DNA from: Verticillium longisporum
Lineage: Eukaryota; Ascomycota; Sordariomycetes; Glomerellales; Plectosphaerellaceae
Length of the DNA: 64,000 bases
Direction of reading: 5' to 3'
Assembly (NCBI GenBank): GCA_019188255.1
Contig: JAETXT010000002.1
Coordinates: forward strand, 496,001-560,000
Part shown: piece after piece, positions 10,775-23,315 of the stretch
How positions within the stretch are numbered: position 1 is the stretch's first letter
How the letters are laid out: the number at the start of each line of letters is the position of its first letter
Translations under genes and position numbers: made by a program
Notes under the pieces: generated by a model
Database searches by the model: none
What the model was told of the DNA's origin: nothing
The model's input: the letters and a program-made list of their open reading frames with translations, nothing else

Positions 10775-13254
10775 CTAAATATCAAGTCCATCCACATGAC
10801 CGAGGAAATCGCCCTTGGCGCCCCTCAACAGCTCCTCGACATCAATCTTGCCACCGGTGATGTACCGCTCGCTGACGCCAGCATTGACCCTCTTGGACAG
10901 CAGCTCCCGCAGCTGCGCCCTCATGACGCCCATCTCGGTCTTGCTGACGCCGCGCGCGGCCTCCTGCTTCTTCTTCCGCTGGCTGCCGCGGCCGCCCCAC
11001 TGGCCGCTCTTCTCGAGCTCCTCCGAGTCGTACTCAACGCCGAGCTCGTCGGCCGCCTTCTTGACCCAGTCGTCATCCTTGCCGCCCTTTTCCTTGGCGA
11101 GCACGGCGTCGGCGAGCTTCTTGGCGAGGTCGACGCGCGGCTTGAGGCGCGAGGCGAGCTTGCGGTCAATGTCGACGGTGCGGATGAGGTACTTGTTCTT
11201 GCCGGCCTGCTCGTGGTGGACCTTGGCAGCGAGGCGGCGCGTCGGCGTCACCTCTTCGGGGGCGCAGAGGAGGATGCTGAGGCCCGAGGTGGCGGCGCGG
11301 GCGGTACGGCCGGAGCGGTGGACGTACATGTCGGCGGCGCGGGGCACGTGGTAGTGGATGACCTGGTCGATGCCGGGAATGTCGAGACCGCGGGCGGCAA
11401 CGTCGGTGGCGATGAGGATGGACGCCGTGCCGGGCTTGGTGGAGGTGAAGCGCTCGACGGAGCGGAGTCGCGCCTTTTGGGGCATCTGAGAGTGGAGGGC
11501 CAGGGCGTTGAGGTTCAGGTTCGCCAGCATGGGTGTCAGGCGGCGGACGGTACTGATGGAGTTGGTGAAGACGAGGGACCGGCGGTTCGGGTTGAGGAGG
11601 ATCAGCGCGTACAGGTAGAGATCCTGCAGAGGTTAGCGTAATGCTTCAGAAACACGACGGGCATAGCTTACCTTTTCCATGGCGCCACACTCAATCATGC
11701 CCTCCTTCAAGCCCTCGGCCATTTGCGACACGGGGTTGACATCGACAAATTCGGGCTTCTCCTCTCGGAAGTTGAGTCGCTTCAGGAGATACTCCATAGA
11801 CTCCTCTTCAGACATGAGGCCGAACTTGCCCTTGCCGGCGAGCTTCTGCTGCAGACCCTTGTGGAAAGTGGCTGAGAACACGAGCGTCTGGCGTGGTGAC
11901 AGCGCCTGCTCGTCCTCGTCGTCCTCCTCTGTGACGTTGCGGTCGAGAGCCTTGAAGATCTCCTCGGCTTCCTTGAAGTGGCCTTCGCTGAGGATTCGAT
12001 CCGCTTCATCGACGACGAGGTACTGGATCTTCTTGAAGGACTCCATGACGGTCGTGTTCGTGCTCAAGACCTCCCACAGGCGACCAGGCGTACCGACGAC
12101 AATATCAGCCTTGGCCAGCTGGCGCTGCTGCTTGTAGACGGAAAGACCACCGGTGACGGAGCACACATAAGGCTGCTTGGACAGACCGGCACAGAGCTCC
12201 TTGATGTAGTTCATGATCTGGTGCGCCAACTCGCGCGTGGGCGAGATGATAAGGGCAAGCGGGGCCTTGGCCTCTGGCGCATCGTCCGTCTCCATGGCCG
12301 ATACCTGCTCCTCCCCATTCTTCTCGAGCCACTTGTCGACAATGGGGATACCGAAGGCCAGGGTCTTTCCGGAACCTGTCGAAGCCTTGCCGATGACATC
12401 GTGTCCAGCCTGGATATGGGGAATGGCGGCAGATTGAATCGTGGTCGGCTTCGTGAACTTGAGGCGACGTATCGTAGCAATAGTGGCAGGCGAGAGGTTG
12501 AGGCCCATCCATTCCGACATGTCGAGGTCCTCTGTGTCGTCTTCCGCCTCTTCGAGAGTAGAGAAGACGTTGCTCTCCAGGGCGGCATCTTTCTTGACGG
12601 GCTGGGCCTTGATCTTCTGTTCCAGCTTTCCCTTCTTCTTCTCCTGCTTCTCCCGCCTCTTGTCCTTCTTGTTCTTTGGCTTCTCTTCAGCGGTGTCGCC
12701 ATTCTCGGCCGCCTTGGCCGCCTCCTCGCGAGGGTCGACGTCGGTCATGTTTGTCGCCTCGGTCAGGCCGGCAACCTTCTTTGCGCCCGTGGCAAGCTGC
12801 GCAGGCTTCGTGTCGACAGCAGGCTTCGTGTCGGCGGGGGTCTCGGCATCGCTGAAGCCTTGGAACTCGTCATCGTCCTTGTTCGCCTTGGCGGCGTCTT
12901 CGGCTTGCTTCTGGAGGTCCTCTTCGACGGCGTGCTGCGGCATGTGAGCATCGGCGCAGGAAGCAGGGTGGTTCGAGATGGGAGGGGGACGAGGCAACGT
13001 ACAAACTCAATCTTGTCGCCATTCCTGACGACATCGACACCTTCAATTGCCTCGAGAGCGTAAAAGCCCTCGGCATCGTCGAACATCTCGGGGACGTCGA
13101 TCTTCTTCCATGGCAGCTTCTCGGCGGCGACGGCCTTGCGTTTCTTGGGGAGGGCCAGAGCCTTGGGGACGGCGAGCTTCTGGCGCTTCGGGGGGGCATC
13201 GACAGGGCCAGTCTTTGGTGCGGCCTTGCGCTTGTTCTTTTGTATGGGCGCCAT
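10775..13254 (-). CDS. mak5: DEAD-box ATP-dependent RNA helicase Mak5
   Basis: Three minus-strand exons: 13003-13254, 11672-12934 and 10775-11623 (GTACGT and GTAAGC donors, CAG acceptors, phase 0), 787 residues. The basic N-terminus (MAPIQKNKRK, PPKRQK) is nucleolar-signal-like and is followed by the Mak5/DDX24 hallmark LPWKKIDVPEMFDDAEGF. Helicase motifs appear in order: Q motif (KFTKPTTIQ), Walker A (ASTGSGKT), PTRELAHQ, VDEAD, FSATF, then ATDVAARGLDIP and HRSGRTARA (motif VI). A long acidic/Lys insert precedes the Q motif, as is usual for this subfamily. Mak5 acts in the nucleolus on pre-60S ribosomal particles. It is divergently transcribed from TRM7 with a 458-bp shared upstream region. 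Confidence 0.95.
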
Positions 13255-13712
13255 GGCGCGTGGAATGGCTGGTGTGAGGGGAGATGATGTGGTATTGGTG
13301 GGGGGAGGGGGTTCAGCACGGCACAGGAAAGTGAAGCTGGCTGCGACCTGCCAGAGCCAGAAAAAAAAAAGTTCGAGGCCCTTCTTTTCTCCGAGCAATC
13401 CCCGGATGGCACTGACCACACCTTAAATCAGCCTTACTGCTGCCCCTCGTTCCAGCGCCTTCAGGCCTCGTTGCAGCCATTTCAGGGCCTCCACTGAGCG
13501 CGCCCCAGTAGAAGGGCCCCTCCTGCCCCTCCTGCCCTCTGCCCCTCCTGCCCTCTGCCCCTCCCCATTCTGCCCCTCCACCAAAAATTCTCGCGTGAGT
13601 CTTTTGCTGAGCTTCACCCAGCCTGCAGCACCAAGAGCTCACAACGCAAACCACACCACACCCCCTGCCCCTCCCGCCCCCCCACATATCAACCTTTCCC
13701 CATACAAACATC
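13255..13712. promoter_or_regulatory. Shared divergent promoter of MAK5 and TRM7 with a pyrimidine tract
   Basis: The two start codons face away from each other over 458 bp. The middle (about 13515-13570) is an imperfect tandem array of GCCCCTCCTGCCCTCT-like units, almost pure pyrimidine on the plus strand, and a second C-rich stretch lies just before the TRM7 ATG (13660-13685). CT-rich tracts are common core-promoter elements in filamentous fungi. A run of ten A residues lies near 13365. No TATA box is evident. Confidence 0.55.
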
Positions 13713-14969
13713 ATGGGAAAGACGTCCAAGGATAAGCGTGATGCCTACTACCGGCTGGCCAAGGAGCAGGGCTGGCGAGCGAGAAGTGCCTTCAAGCTGC
13801 TACAGCTTGACGAAGGTGAGACAAGCCCGCAGTCTTGCCCCAAGTGAAGTGAGATCATTAACGAATGATTTGCAGAATTTGATCTCTTCAATGGTGTGAC
13901 CCGTGTGGTCGACCTCTGCGCCGCCCCCGGCAGTTGGTCCCAGGTCCTCTCCCGCGTCCTCATCAAGGGCGAGAAGTTTGGCCGCACCGCGTGGCAGGAC
14001 CGCGAGGCCAGCTTCCGCCAGCAGATGCTCAAGGTCTTCCCCTCCGGCGCATCCGATGTCGATCAGCCCATGACGATGCCAGCCAGTGCCACGAGCCCGA
14101 GGGACGACGTCAAGATTGTGTCGATCGACCCCCAGCCCATCTCCCCCCTCCCCGGCGTCGTGACCCTGCGGGCCGACATCACCCACCCCGCCACCGTTCC
14201 GCTCCTCCTCAAGGCTCTGGACCCAGACTACGACGCCACGAGCCAGAGCAAGAACGCAGCGCACCCTGTCGACCTCGTCATCAGCGACGGTGCCCCCGAC
14301 GTCACGGGTCTCCATGACCTCGACATCTACGTGCAGTCTCAGCTCCTCTTCGCCGCCCTGAACCTCGCCCTCTGCGTCCTCAGGCCCGGCGGCAAGTTCG
14401 TCGCCAAGATTTTCCGCGGCCGCAACGTCGATGTTCTCTCCGCCCCGGTCAAGGTCTTCTTCGGAAAGGTCATTGTCTGCAAGCCCTGCTCCTCACGCGC
14501 CAGCAGCTTCGAGGCGTTTATCGTCTGTATCAACTTCCAGCCGCCGCCCGGCTTCAAGGCGAGCCTCGAGAACCCCCTCGGCGTCGGCCACCACGTGCCC
14601 GCCATGGTCGAGGAGCGCAAGGGCCAGCTGCCCGTCGTCGCCGACGCCTTGCACCAGAACCCCTCCACGGGTGTCTGGGACGGCGTGCCAACGGCGACGT
14701 CGGCCAGGCTTGGCTCGGACGTCATGGAAGTCGAGGCCTACGACGACGTCGACGAAACGTCCGACATGGACAAGAACATTCGATGGATCGCGCCCTTTAT
14801 TGCCTGCGGCGACCTCTCGGCCTTCGACTCGGACGCCTCGTACCAGCTGCCCGAAGACCACGTCTCCCTCGACCCCGTCCAGCCCCCAACGGCACCCCCC
14901 TACAAGCGCGCCCTCGAGATGAGAAAGGTCGCCGGTGGCGCCTACGGCAAGACAACGATCAAGAGTTGA
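13713..14969 (+). CDS. trm7: tRNA 2'-O-ribose methyltransferase Trm7 (FtsJ family)
   Basis: Exons 13713-13815 and 13876-14969 (60-nt intron, GTGAGA donor, TGCAG acceptor), 398 residues. The start [20 protein letters not shown] is the classic Trm7/FTSJ1 N-terminus. The SAM-binding motif is [14 protein letters not shown]. The catalytic K-D-K-E tetrad is visible as Lys28 (SAFKLL), the Asp of [11 protein letters not shown], the Lys of PGGKFVAK and the Glu of SSFEAFIVC. The enzyme methylates riboses 32 and 34 in the anticodon loop of tRNA-Phe, -Trp and -Leu with Trm732/Trm734-type partners. Fungal copies carry an insert after the SAM motif like the one here (residues about 75-125). The gene ends 80 bp before the convergent GNAT gene. 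Confidence 0.95.
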
Positions 14970-15048
14970 AAACCAGAACCCATTTCATTTACAAGATCAG
15001 ATGCATCTGCGCTCGCTACTGCCTTGTCGCTCCCGCATATCCCCCCTT

Positions 15049-15689
15049 TCATTGCGGCTTCGCCCGGACGCCGCCGCCCGTCGCCTGCATGATGAACAGC
15101 CCATTTGTCGACTCGCTCCACTCGCACGCTCCCAGCGTCTTCTCGTACATCCTGTTGCCCTGCGGCGACGACGATATAAGCAGCACACGCCGCAGCTCCG
15201 GCCACGCCTGCAGCTCCTCGTGTAGGCACTCCATCATCCAGTGGCCGAGCCGCTTGCCTTGGTGCTCGGGCAGGACGTACACATCGGTCAGGTAGCCGAC
15301 GCTGACGTAGTCGGTCACAAGACGGCCGAAGCCAACCATTTGTGGGGTCGATTTGCCTGCGGACGAGATAAGCGGATGGGAGCATGAAGCTGGGGGAGGC
15401 ATGCCAGGCAGAAAGCAACGGGACAAGGCAAGGACAGAAAGGGCGTGTACATACCGGCAATGGCAGATGTGGAGTCTGGTAGCGCGTACACGGCGATGCA
15501 GAGCGAGTGGTTGACCATCTTCCTGAGGGCCTCCTCTGGCAGGGCCTGCGACCACCACATGACGTCCGAGTCGAGAGCCGCATTGAGAGCGTCGAGCTGG
15601 ACGAGGCTCCGGGTCGTCGACACCATGTACCCGTCGCGGTACCAGCTCCTCGCCACCTCGTCCGGCATGACGGTCTTATCTGAGCTCAT
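15049..15689 (-). CDS. GNAT-family N-acetyltransferase
   Basis: Two exons, 15455-15689 and 15049-15356 (GTATGT donor, GCAG acceptor, phase 1), 180 residues from the Met at 15689. An in-frame Met 13 codons upstream (15728) is less likely because MSSDKTVMPDEVARSWYRDGY fits a normal N-terminus. GNAT motif A is TDVYVLPEHQGKRLGHWMMECL, with the acetyl-CoA binding QGKRLG loop, preceded by the motif GFGRLVTDYVSVGYL. The tail has an RRVLLISSSPQGNRMYEKTLG segment typical of small fungal GNATs. Many such proteins are annotated only by fold, and the acceptor amine cannot be predicted. It is convergent with TRM7. Confidence 0.88.
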
Positions 15690-16914
15690 TTCTGTGGTGT
15701 ATGATGCTATGCTGTACTGGTTATGCAAGGTTCAAGGCGACAATGGAGGGAAATTCCAATATCGTGCGTGAAGAAATTTTCGGTTCTGGCCTCTTTCAGA
15801 GACAATTCAGATGTTCCCCCCATCTTATATACTCTCTGTCCACTCTGCTGATGAATCAGGAATTGTGACTCCTTCCCGCGGGATGTCATGGCCCACCCCG
15901 CTTTACCTTTGGAGGTTGCTCCGCGCGCGAGAATCATGTACATCCTCGACCCCACACTCGCACTACCATGCACCGGCCCGGGTTCTCGTCAGCACTCGGC
16001 CCCCTCCGGGTTCCTGCGCCGTGACGAGCCTCCAAAACGAGGTCCGACGAGCGAAGTAAGATTTTAGGGTAGAGACTAGGTAAGACGTTCTCTTCATTCG
16101 GGTGCCGTTCAAGCGTCATCGTCATAGGTGCACTGGGTGCTCGTGGCACTGACTCGCTCAGTCCTGCGACGTGGCGACGAATAGTTGCTGATTGAGGACC
16201 TCCCCTACCATGTTCAATCATCCATTGTCTTCGTTGCACTCGTGTGCGGAAATGACTTCACTCTTTATATCATCAACTCAATTCACCCTCTATCAAGCAA
16301 AACGCTCCTCAAAGCAACATGATCATCATATACTTTACCAAAGTGGGCGACAAGTCACGCAAGTAGTGATGCTCATACATGGATAGGCCCAGAACAACAG
16401 CGCATTCCTCGATACTCCAAAACGTCACCCTCCTCAGATCCTCAAACGCATTTCGTGTGCTGGTTTGACCCTGCAATGAGCTCTGGTGACAGCGTGACCA
16501 TCGGGGAGTAATCTGGCATGGCAGATGGCAAAATGACAAGCCGTTATCGACATGTGCACGTTCAGAAACACAGAACCGCAAACAATGCCATGTTATCAGG
16601 CAGCCTTGCAATTACAGAGAAATCACGCCTCGAAAAAACCTCGTGGAGCACACAAATCAAGGGACAAACAACAGTCTACAGACACAAGAAAAATCTCCGT
16701 TTCGTCAATAATGTGTGCATGCTAGTTGTACACGTGGGTAACATCCCACTTGTGCTTTTTTGCCCCTCCCAACCCTGTCCGTGACCACCAGACTGTCATC
16801 CCAAGTCCAAGCAGCAAGGGTGTATTAGTACAAAAGAAAGAAGAAAGTCCAGTGACTTGGCCGCAATGTCTACATGCCATCCTCTACATCTCACATCTCA
16901 GACGTGGCACTCAC
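15690..16914. other. Intergenic, no gene recognised
   Basis: Upstream region of the GNAT gene and 3' flank of the TPR-like gene. No frame with coding character. Confidence 0.6.
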
Positions 16915-19900
16915 TCAATGGCTGCCGCGTGCCCTCTTCGCACCTCCACCAGCCTCCCCGTCGCCCCTGGGGCGTTTGGTCCCTGGCTGGAAATCGTTGG
17001 CGCCCGGATTCAAGGCGCCTCCCTGCTGGTGTCCGCCGCGGCCGCGACCTCGGCCGGAAAATCCCCCTCGCTCGTTCGGCCCACCAGTCGACACACGTTG
17101 GCCAGGCGTTTGATACGCCCCACGGCCCCCTCGTCCGGCAGCACCGCCGCGACCGGGGACTGGGATTCCACTTCTGACCGTAGGTTGATTTGGCTGAGCC
17201 TGACCTGTTGTTGCCGCTGTTGCGTTGGCAGCAGCCGCATTGGCGAACGGGTTCGCGGGAAGACTGGAGGCGTTGCCGCTGGCAGTAAAAGGATTTGCCG
17301 CGGCTGGTGTGGTTGTCGGCGCTTCGCCAGTGGTTGCGACCGCGGCCTTCTGGCCTGGTAGTTGAGGGACACCGCTGGCAGCTGCCGTCACCGGCTTCTG
17401 TCCAGTCGCCGGTACCTGTGCCGGTGGTGGCTTGCTCGGAGTGGCTATTGCAGAGTAAGTGGATGCACTGCTCACTTGTGATGACTTGGACTTACCAGAA
17501 TTATTTGTTGGAGCAGTCGCCGGCGCAGGCGCAGGCGATCCAGAAGCAACGCGAGGCGTGTTGTTGATCTGGGCATTAGCCGGAGCACGCGCAGGCGTCG
17601 GCTGAGCCGCAGGCGCAGGAGCGGGCTTAGCCACCTTTGCCTCTTCCCAGACCTCGCCAACTGGCCTGGCGGGTGTGTTGGCCGCAGCCGTGGAAACAAC
17701 CTCCAGTTTAGCGTTTGCTGCCCTGACCTGGTTGTCTCTCATGTTGATCTGCAGTGCTGACTTCTTCTGCGCGAGTGCCTGGCCCTCCTCTCTCGCTGTT
17801 GAAATCTTTGACTCGTATTCCGCCTTGAGCGTAGTCTCTGCCTTGGCCGAGTGCTCCTCGAGCTTCTTCTTAAGGTTCGCGGTGAAGATGCTCTTAGCAG
17901 TGGGGTTGGTTGCGAGAAGTTTCCGTACCTCGCCATCAGAAAGTGGAGCGTTTGCGGTCGGTGTGTTTGATGTCGGCTCGGGCTCTTGTTTCTTGACCGG
18001 TGTCGAGGCGATAGGCTGTTCCCGGGAGGGCGCAGCGGCTGGGTGTTCTGCCTGCCAGATAACCTTCTCCTGGTCGACTCTGGTCTGGAATTCCTGCTCC
18101 AATCTCAGCCTGTCTTGGCGCAGCCTATCATTCAGAGCGTTTTTCATCTTGTCGGATCGCTCCTTAAGCATTTGATTCTGACTTTCCACGATGGCCTTCA
18201 TCTTGGCTTCGCATTCGGATGCCTTGGTCTCATATTCGGCAGCCTTGGCCTCAGCCGCAACGATCTTGTCCTCCAGTGCCTTGCGCTCCTCGTCTGACAG
18301 GGTGTTGTGGACAGTCTGGGCGGCAACACCGCCAGGCTCGGCAGACGCTTGCGATGCATCGGCGGTTTGGCTTTGTTGCTGAGCCAGCTCGCTGGCCTTC
18401 CTCTGCGCCTCGTCTCTGGCCGAGACGGCACTCTGCAACTCGGAACGCAGGCTCTCGAGCTCTTGTGTGGCGGATTGCTTCTGCGCTGTCATGTTCTCGA
18501 GCTCATTGCGCAAATTCGCCAGGTTCTGCTCCAACTGCGCAACCACATCTGCGGAAGCGGAGCCCGACGGGTCGGTGTTCGCTGCTGACGGCTGAGTGGG
18601 TGTCGATTGGTTCGCCTGGGCCTCCTGCTGTAGACGCTGAACTTGTTGCTGGAACGACGAAATCTGCTGTTCGTACTGAGACTTCTGCGACGACGAAGCC
18701 TCAAGCTCTTGCTGGATCCGTTGCACTTCGTTGTTCGCTGCGTTCAGCTGTTCCTGGAGCTGTCGCACCTGCTCATCCTGTGTGCTCGAGGCGCCCAGCT
18801 CATTCTTGACCTGCTCAAGTTCGGACTTGACAGCATCCAGTTGAGCCTGGATATTGTTCCTCTCTGCGATCGCCTCATTCTTGTCACCCGAGAGCTTCTT
18901 TGATCGCTCCTTGAACTGCTCCGTAAGTTTCTGGCGTGTGTTCTGCCAGTTGCTCCGCTCTCCATCCAGAGCCTTTTGGACCTCATCCAGCTGTGACCGC
19001 AGGGGAGCTTCGGCCTCCTTGAGAGCATCGCGTTCGGCCTCAAGATCGGTGACCGCCTGCTTGAGCTGATCCATCTCGGCGGGGTCGACACGGCCGTACT
19101 TGGTGAACATGCCCTCAGTGCGCTTCTGCCAACGGTCGCGGTCCTCCTGGATCTGCTTGATCTCTTCCTCGAGGAAGCCCTTCTGTGTCTCAATCTCCTC
19201 AATCTTGGCCTCTAACGGTTGGACCTTGCCTTCAAGGTCCTCAATCTTGGCGTTCTTCTTGGCAATCTGGGCTCTGGACTGCGTGAGCTCATTGCGTAGA
19301 GTGGCGCTGCTTTCGCGGTAAAGGTTGAGCTCGTTGATCTTCTCCATAAGGTCTTTGTGCGCGAGGGAACTCTGGCCGCTCTCGGCTGCGGTTCGGCGTT
19401 CCTGGTCAAGCTTGAGACGTGTCTCTTCCAATTGTGACTGTGAGTACGTGAGCTGCTGCTGCAGCCTCTTCGATTCTTGCACCTTGAGGTCGTACTGGAC
19501 TTCGAGAATGTCCTTCTCGCGCTGCAGGTATGAGTTGAGTTCACGCAGGCCGTCGATGGCGTTGTCGGAAGACCCTCCTCCCTCGGAAGAGTTTGCATTG
19601 TCGATGGTCGATGTCCGGTTCTGCTTGAGCGCGGAGAACTGTGCAGTAACACTCTCAAGCTGTTGATGTAGGAGCTTGTTCTGCGCGTTGGCGTCATCAC
19701 GACGAGCCTTGAGTTCGGCAATTTCCTGCTCCAGGTGCTGTCGCCTGTCTTCCCATGAGCCTTGAGACTGCGCAAGGGTGACCTTGGCCGATTCGGCTTC
19801 GGCCCTCAGAGTTGCTGTTTGACTCTTGAGCTGGTTGTACTCGGCGCGCAGCTGCTGCGCCTGCTGCGCGGCCTCGGCGTGCTTCATCAGCTCGTGCTCA

Positions 19901-22900
19901 TAGTCTTTCTGAATTCCGGTCGTGATTTCTTGCTGGAGACGCATGTCGTCTCGGTGATGCTTGGCAGCTTCCGAATGGCGCTCGGCGGTCGCCTTGAGCC
20001 TCTCGAGTTCTTCCTCGAGAATCTTCTTCTCGTCCTCAAACTTGCGCGCCACCTCGCCTTGTGCGTCTCTGAGAGCCGAGAGCTCCTTGTTGGAGTTGGC
20101 CAGCTCAGCAGACACATCTTCAACACGCTGTTCAAGTTCCTTGATCTTCGCGTCCTTGGCCTGTAGAGTCGTCTCAATTTCTTGCTGGAACTGCTCCTGC
20201 GAATCAGTGAACTCAGACAACGCTTTCTCGTTCTCTTCGCTGAGGTTCTTGTATTGCTCGGCCTGCTCCTTTGCGTTCTCCAAGTGAGCACGGGCAAGCT
20301 CCAGGTCGCGCTTGAGATCGGCGACTTCGTTGATGAGCTCACGGACTTCACTCTCGTTGTCGTGGTCGGGTTGCGTCGTCTCGGCGGCAAAACTGCCGGG
20401 TCGGGGTGTCGGACGAGGTTGCAGACGACCGTACCGCTCCTCAGCGCTACGAAGCTCGATTGTCAATTCGTCCACTCGGGCCTGTAGATGATCGCGACTC
20501 GTCTTTACGGCGACGTGCTCTTCGCGAATTTGGCTCAGGTTGCCAGAGAGCTCATCGATTCGTTTCTGTGCCTCCCTAGCGTCAAACTCCTTCCTGAGTT
20601 GCAGCTTCTTTCCTTCTTCAACCTCTTCGGAGAGCTTCCGCTTCGTATCAGAGAGCTCGGACTCCAGGCTCTCGATTCTGGACTGAGACTTGCGGCGTGC
20701 TTCGGATTCGCTGATGTCGCGTTCGTTCAGAAGAGATTGGTGCGTGGCAAGGAGACCATTGAGTCGGGCCTTCTCCTGCACGAGGCTTTCGTTGTCCTGG
20801 TTGAGTCGGTCCTGAATGTCCTTCCACAGCTTCTTTTCTGCCTTGAGGTTCGCCGTTTCGTTGCGCATGCTCTCGACAAGACCACGCGCCTCGATAAGTT
20901 CCTCCGCAACCTGCTGTGTGCGAATGTCCTGCTTGGCAGCGCCCTCGGAAAGTACCTGAGAACGCTTCTGCAGTTCTTTGTTATCGGTCTGGAGTGCCAC
21001 AAAGTTGGAATGCAGCATCTCGTATCTCTCAGTAGCCAGGGTGAGCTGACTGGAAATCTTGGCTACCTCTGCCTGCAGAGCGTTCTTCTCTCCGGACACC
21101 TTATCAACCTGGTCCCGAAGAGACTGTCTGACAGCCTCAGCATCATCGCGGTACGAGTCAAACTGGGCCTGAAGGTCTCGCAATGCCACCTGGGGTGAGA
21201 CACTATCACCCTGCTCATCCTCGATACTAACAAGAGGGTGACGCTGTCCATCGTTGATGGGGCTGCCAAGAATAGAATCCAGTTCGCTAGAAACGTTCTT
21301 CTGTTGCAACAAGCGGCGGAACATGTCGCGTTCGGTCTTGAAACTTTCTGTCGTTGTGCGCAAGGACTGTCGTTCGTCCATGAGATTGGCGAGCTGCGTC
21401 TTGAGTTCGTCCACAAGCTTGCTGTCGTGGGCGGCCTGGTCCTTTGCCGCACGAGCTTCTTCATTCTCCATCTTGTCGGCAAGATCTCGGGTGACACGAA
21501 GTAGTTCCTGGTTCTTCTCTTGCAGCTCCTGAATGTCCCTGAAAACAACAAACTTTTGGGTGATGAATTGATTGGTATCGGACATATCCGACAGCGCGTT
21601 CTCGGTGACCTCGCCTCGAGAGAGCTGTTCGAGCCTGAGGGTTTCCTCTCGGGTAAGCTGCTCAAGACCCTTCTCGCGGGCGTGCATGTTGAACACAAGC
21701 ATTTGGATCTGGGTGCTGAGGTCGCGGAGCTGGTTGCGGAGGATCTGGGCCTCCGCCTTGGTGGTAGAGAGGGCGCTCTCAGCCTTGCGAGCTGACTTCT
21801 TGGCGGCATCGCGCTCCTCATAGCTCTGTTCCGACAGCTGTGACATCTTGGTGATCTCAGCCCTCAAAGCATCGGTTTCAGCTTGAAGTTCCTCAATCTC
21901 GGGAGTCTTGGCTTCTAGAACCGCGATCATGTTGTCGAGTTCTTCTGCCAATTGCTGGTTCCGTCGTTTCTCGCCGGCGAGCTGTCCCTTCACCTTGTAC
22001 AGCTCCTCGATCGCCTGAGTGGCCGTGATGGCAGTCCTGCTGCGGACAGAGCCCGGAGTCGCGAAAGGAGACGCGGCTCGGACAGCGAGTGAACCGTTGG
22101 GGCGTGGAGTGGAAGGGGCGGAGGGAGCCGACGCAGGCTGGGGCGCTTGTTCCATGCGCACCTGTAGTTCGTCAATCTCTCCCTCGAGTTGACCAACGCG
22201 TTCTTCAAGGATACGACAGTTCTCCTTCTCCTGCTCGAGCTGCTGCTGAAGGCGCTTGATATCATTGACGTGCTTCTGGTTGAGGCTTTCGCGCTCGCCC
22301 TCGAGTTGCTGAACGCGCGTCTTGTGGTTGTTCGTCAGCTGGTTGGCCATATCGACGAGGCGTTGTTTGCTCTCCAGCTCATGCTTGTAGCTCTCTTCGG
22401 TGCGCGCGAAAGCTTCCTGTTGTTGCTGCAGCTTGGTGAGGGCCTCTTCGGCCTTGGCCTGTGCAGCATCAAGACGATCACGCAGCTGCTGTTCGCTTCG
22501 TTTGAGGGCTTCGGTCTCGGACTTGGCATCTTCGTTCTGACGCTGCAGTTCGGCGATGCGCGCTCCCTTTTCCTTGCGGTACTTCAAAGCCTCCTCGCTC
22601 TTCGTCTTGAGTTCATTTTCAAACCACTCGCTGTTGCGCCGGGCGAGATCGAGTTGTTGCTGTACAGAGTCCTCGCGGTACTTGGCGCTGCTGGCGGCTG
22701 CCTGAGCGGCTTGGAGCGAAGTCTGAAGGGATGTGATTTCCTTGTTGAGCTGAACGTTTTTCTGGTGCTGCTTGGCGAGCTCATCGGACAGCTCAGAATC
22801 GCGCGCATTGCGTGCTTCCAGGAGCGCCATGTTGGCCCTGTTCGAAGACTGCAGCGATTCGATGCGATCGCGCAAGGTCGTGATCTCGGAGTCGTGGTCG

Positions 22901-23315
22901 GATCCCCTTGACTTGAGGGATTGTAGCTCGTTTTCGACATTTTGGCGTTTGGTCTCTGAGGAGTACAAGGTTAGTCTGTGCGATGGTGCAGCCACCGGCG
23001 GATTGAAAACAATAGACGCGCACCTTCTTCGTGGAGTTTCTGGCGGATCTCCTCGACGTCTTTCAGCGCTTTGTCGGCGGTTGCTTTGGCGTTTCGGCAT
23101 CTCTCTTCGGCGTTGCGGTGGGCCCTCTCCAACTCGACCTCGAGCATGAGCTTGGCATTGTATACTTCATCGAACTCATCCGCCTTGGCAACCAAGGCTT
23201 GAAGGAAGGATGCGACGAGCTCCGGCGTTGGATCGGTGGTGATGGTGTTCACAGCGGATTCAGCAAGGCCCAGATGGCCAGCTATCCTGCCGGTGTCTAC
23301 AGCAGCTGCTGCCAT
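16915..23315 (-). CDS. TPR/Mlp1-type nuclear pore basket protein
   Basis: Exon 1 is 23024-23315 and exon 2 is 16915-22955 (GTGCGC donor, CTCAG acceptor, phase 1), 2,110 residues if the in-frame candidate intron at 17445-17495 is retained. Almost the whole protein to about residue 1,700 is continuous heptad coiled coil (Gln/Glu/Lys/Leu-rich, few prolines apart from an APQPASAPSAPSTPRPNG break near 330). A typical Mlp/TPR pattern (NLKAEKKLWKDIQDRLNQDNESL) falls near 785. The C-terminal 350 residues are low complexity (Ala/Pro/Thr), ending in RGG repeats (GRGGAAGRGGRGAY, GRGRGRGGH) and a bipartite basic signal (KRPRGDGEAGGGAKRAR). Mlp/TPR proteins line the nuclear basket, retain unspliced mRNA and anchor spindle-checkpoint factors. 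The family call is firm, and orthology to a specific yeast paralogue is not meaningful here. Confidence 0.9.

Noticed and set aside
11978..13063. Plus-strand frame of 361 codons opposite MAK5
   Set aside because: Antisense shadow of the helicase, with Leu/Arg/Gly-biased translation and no motif.
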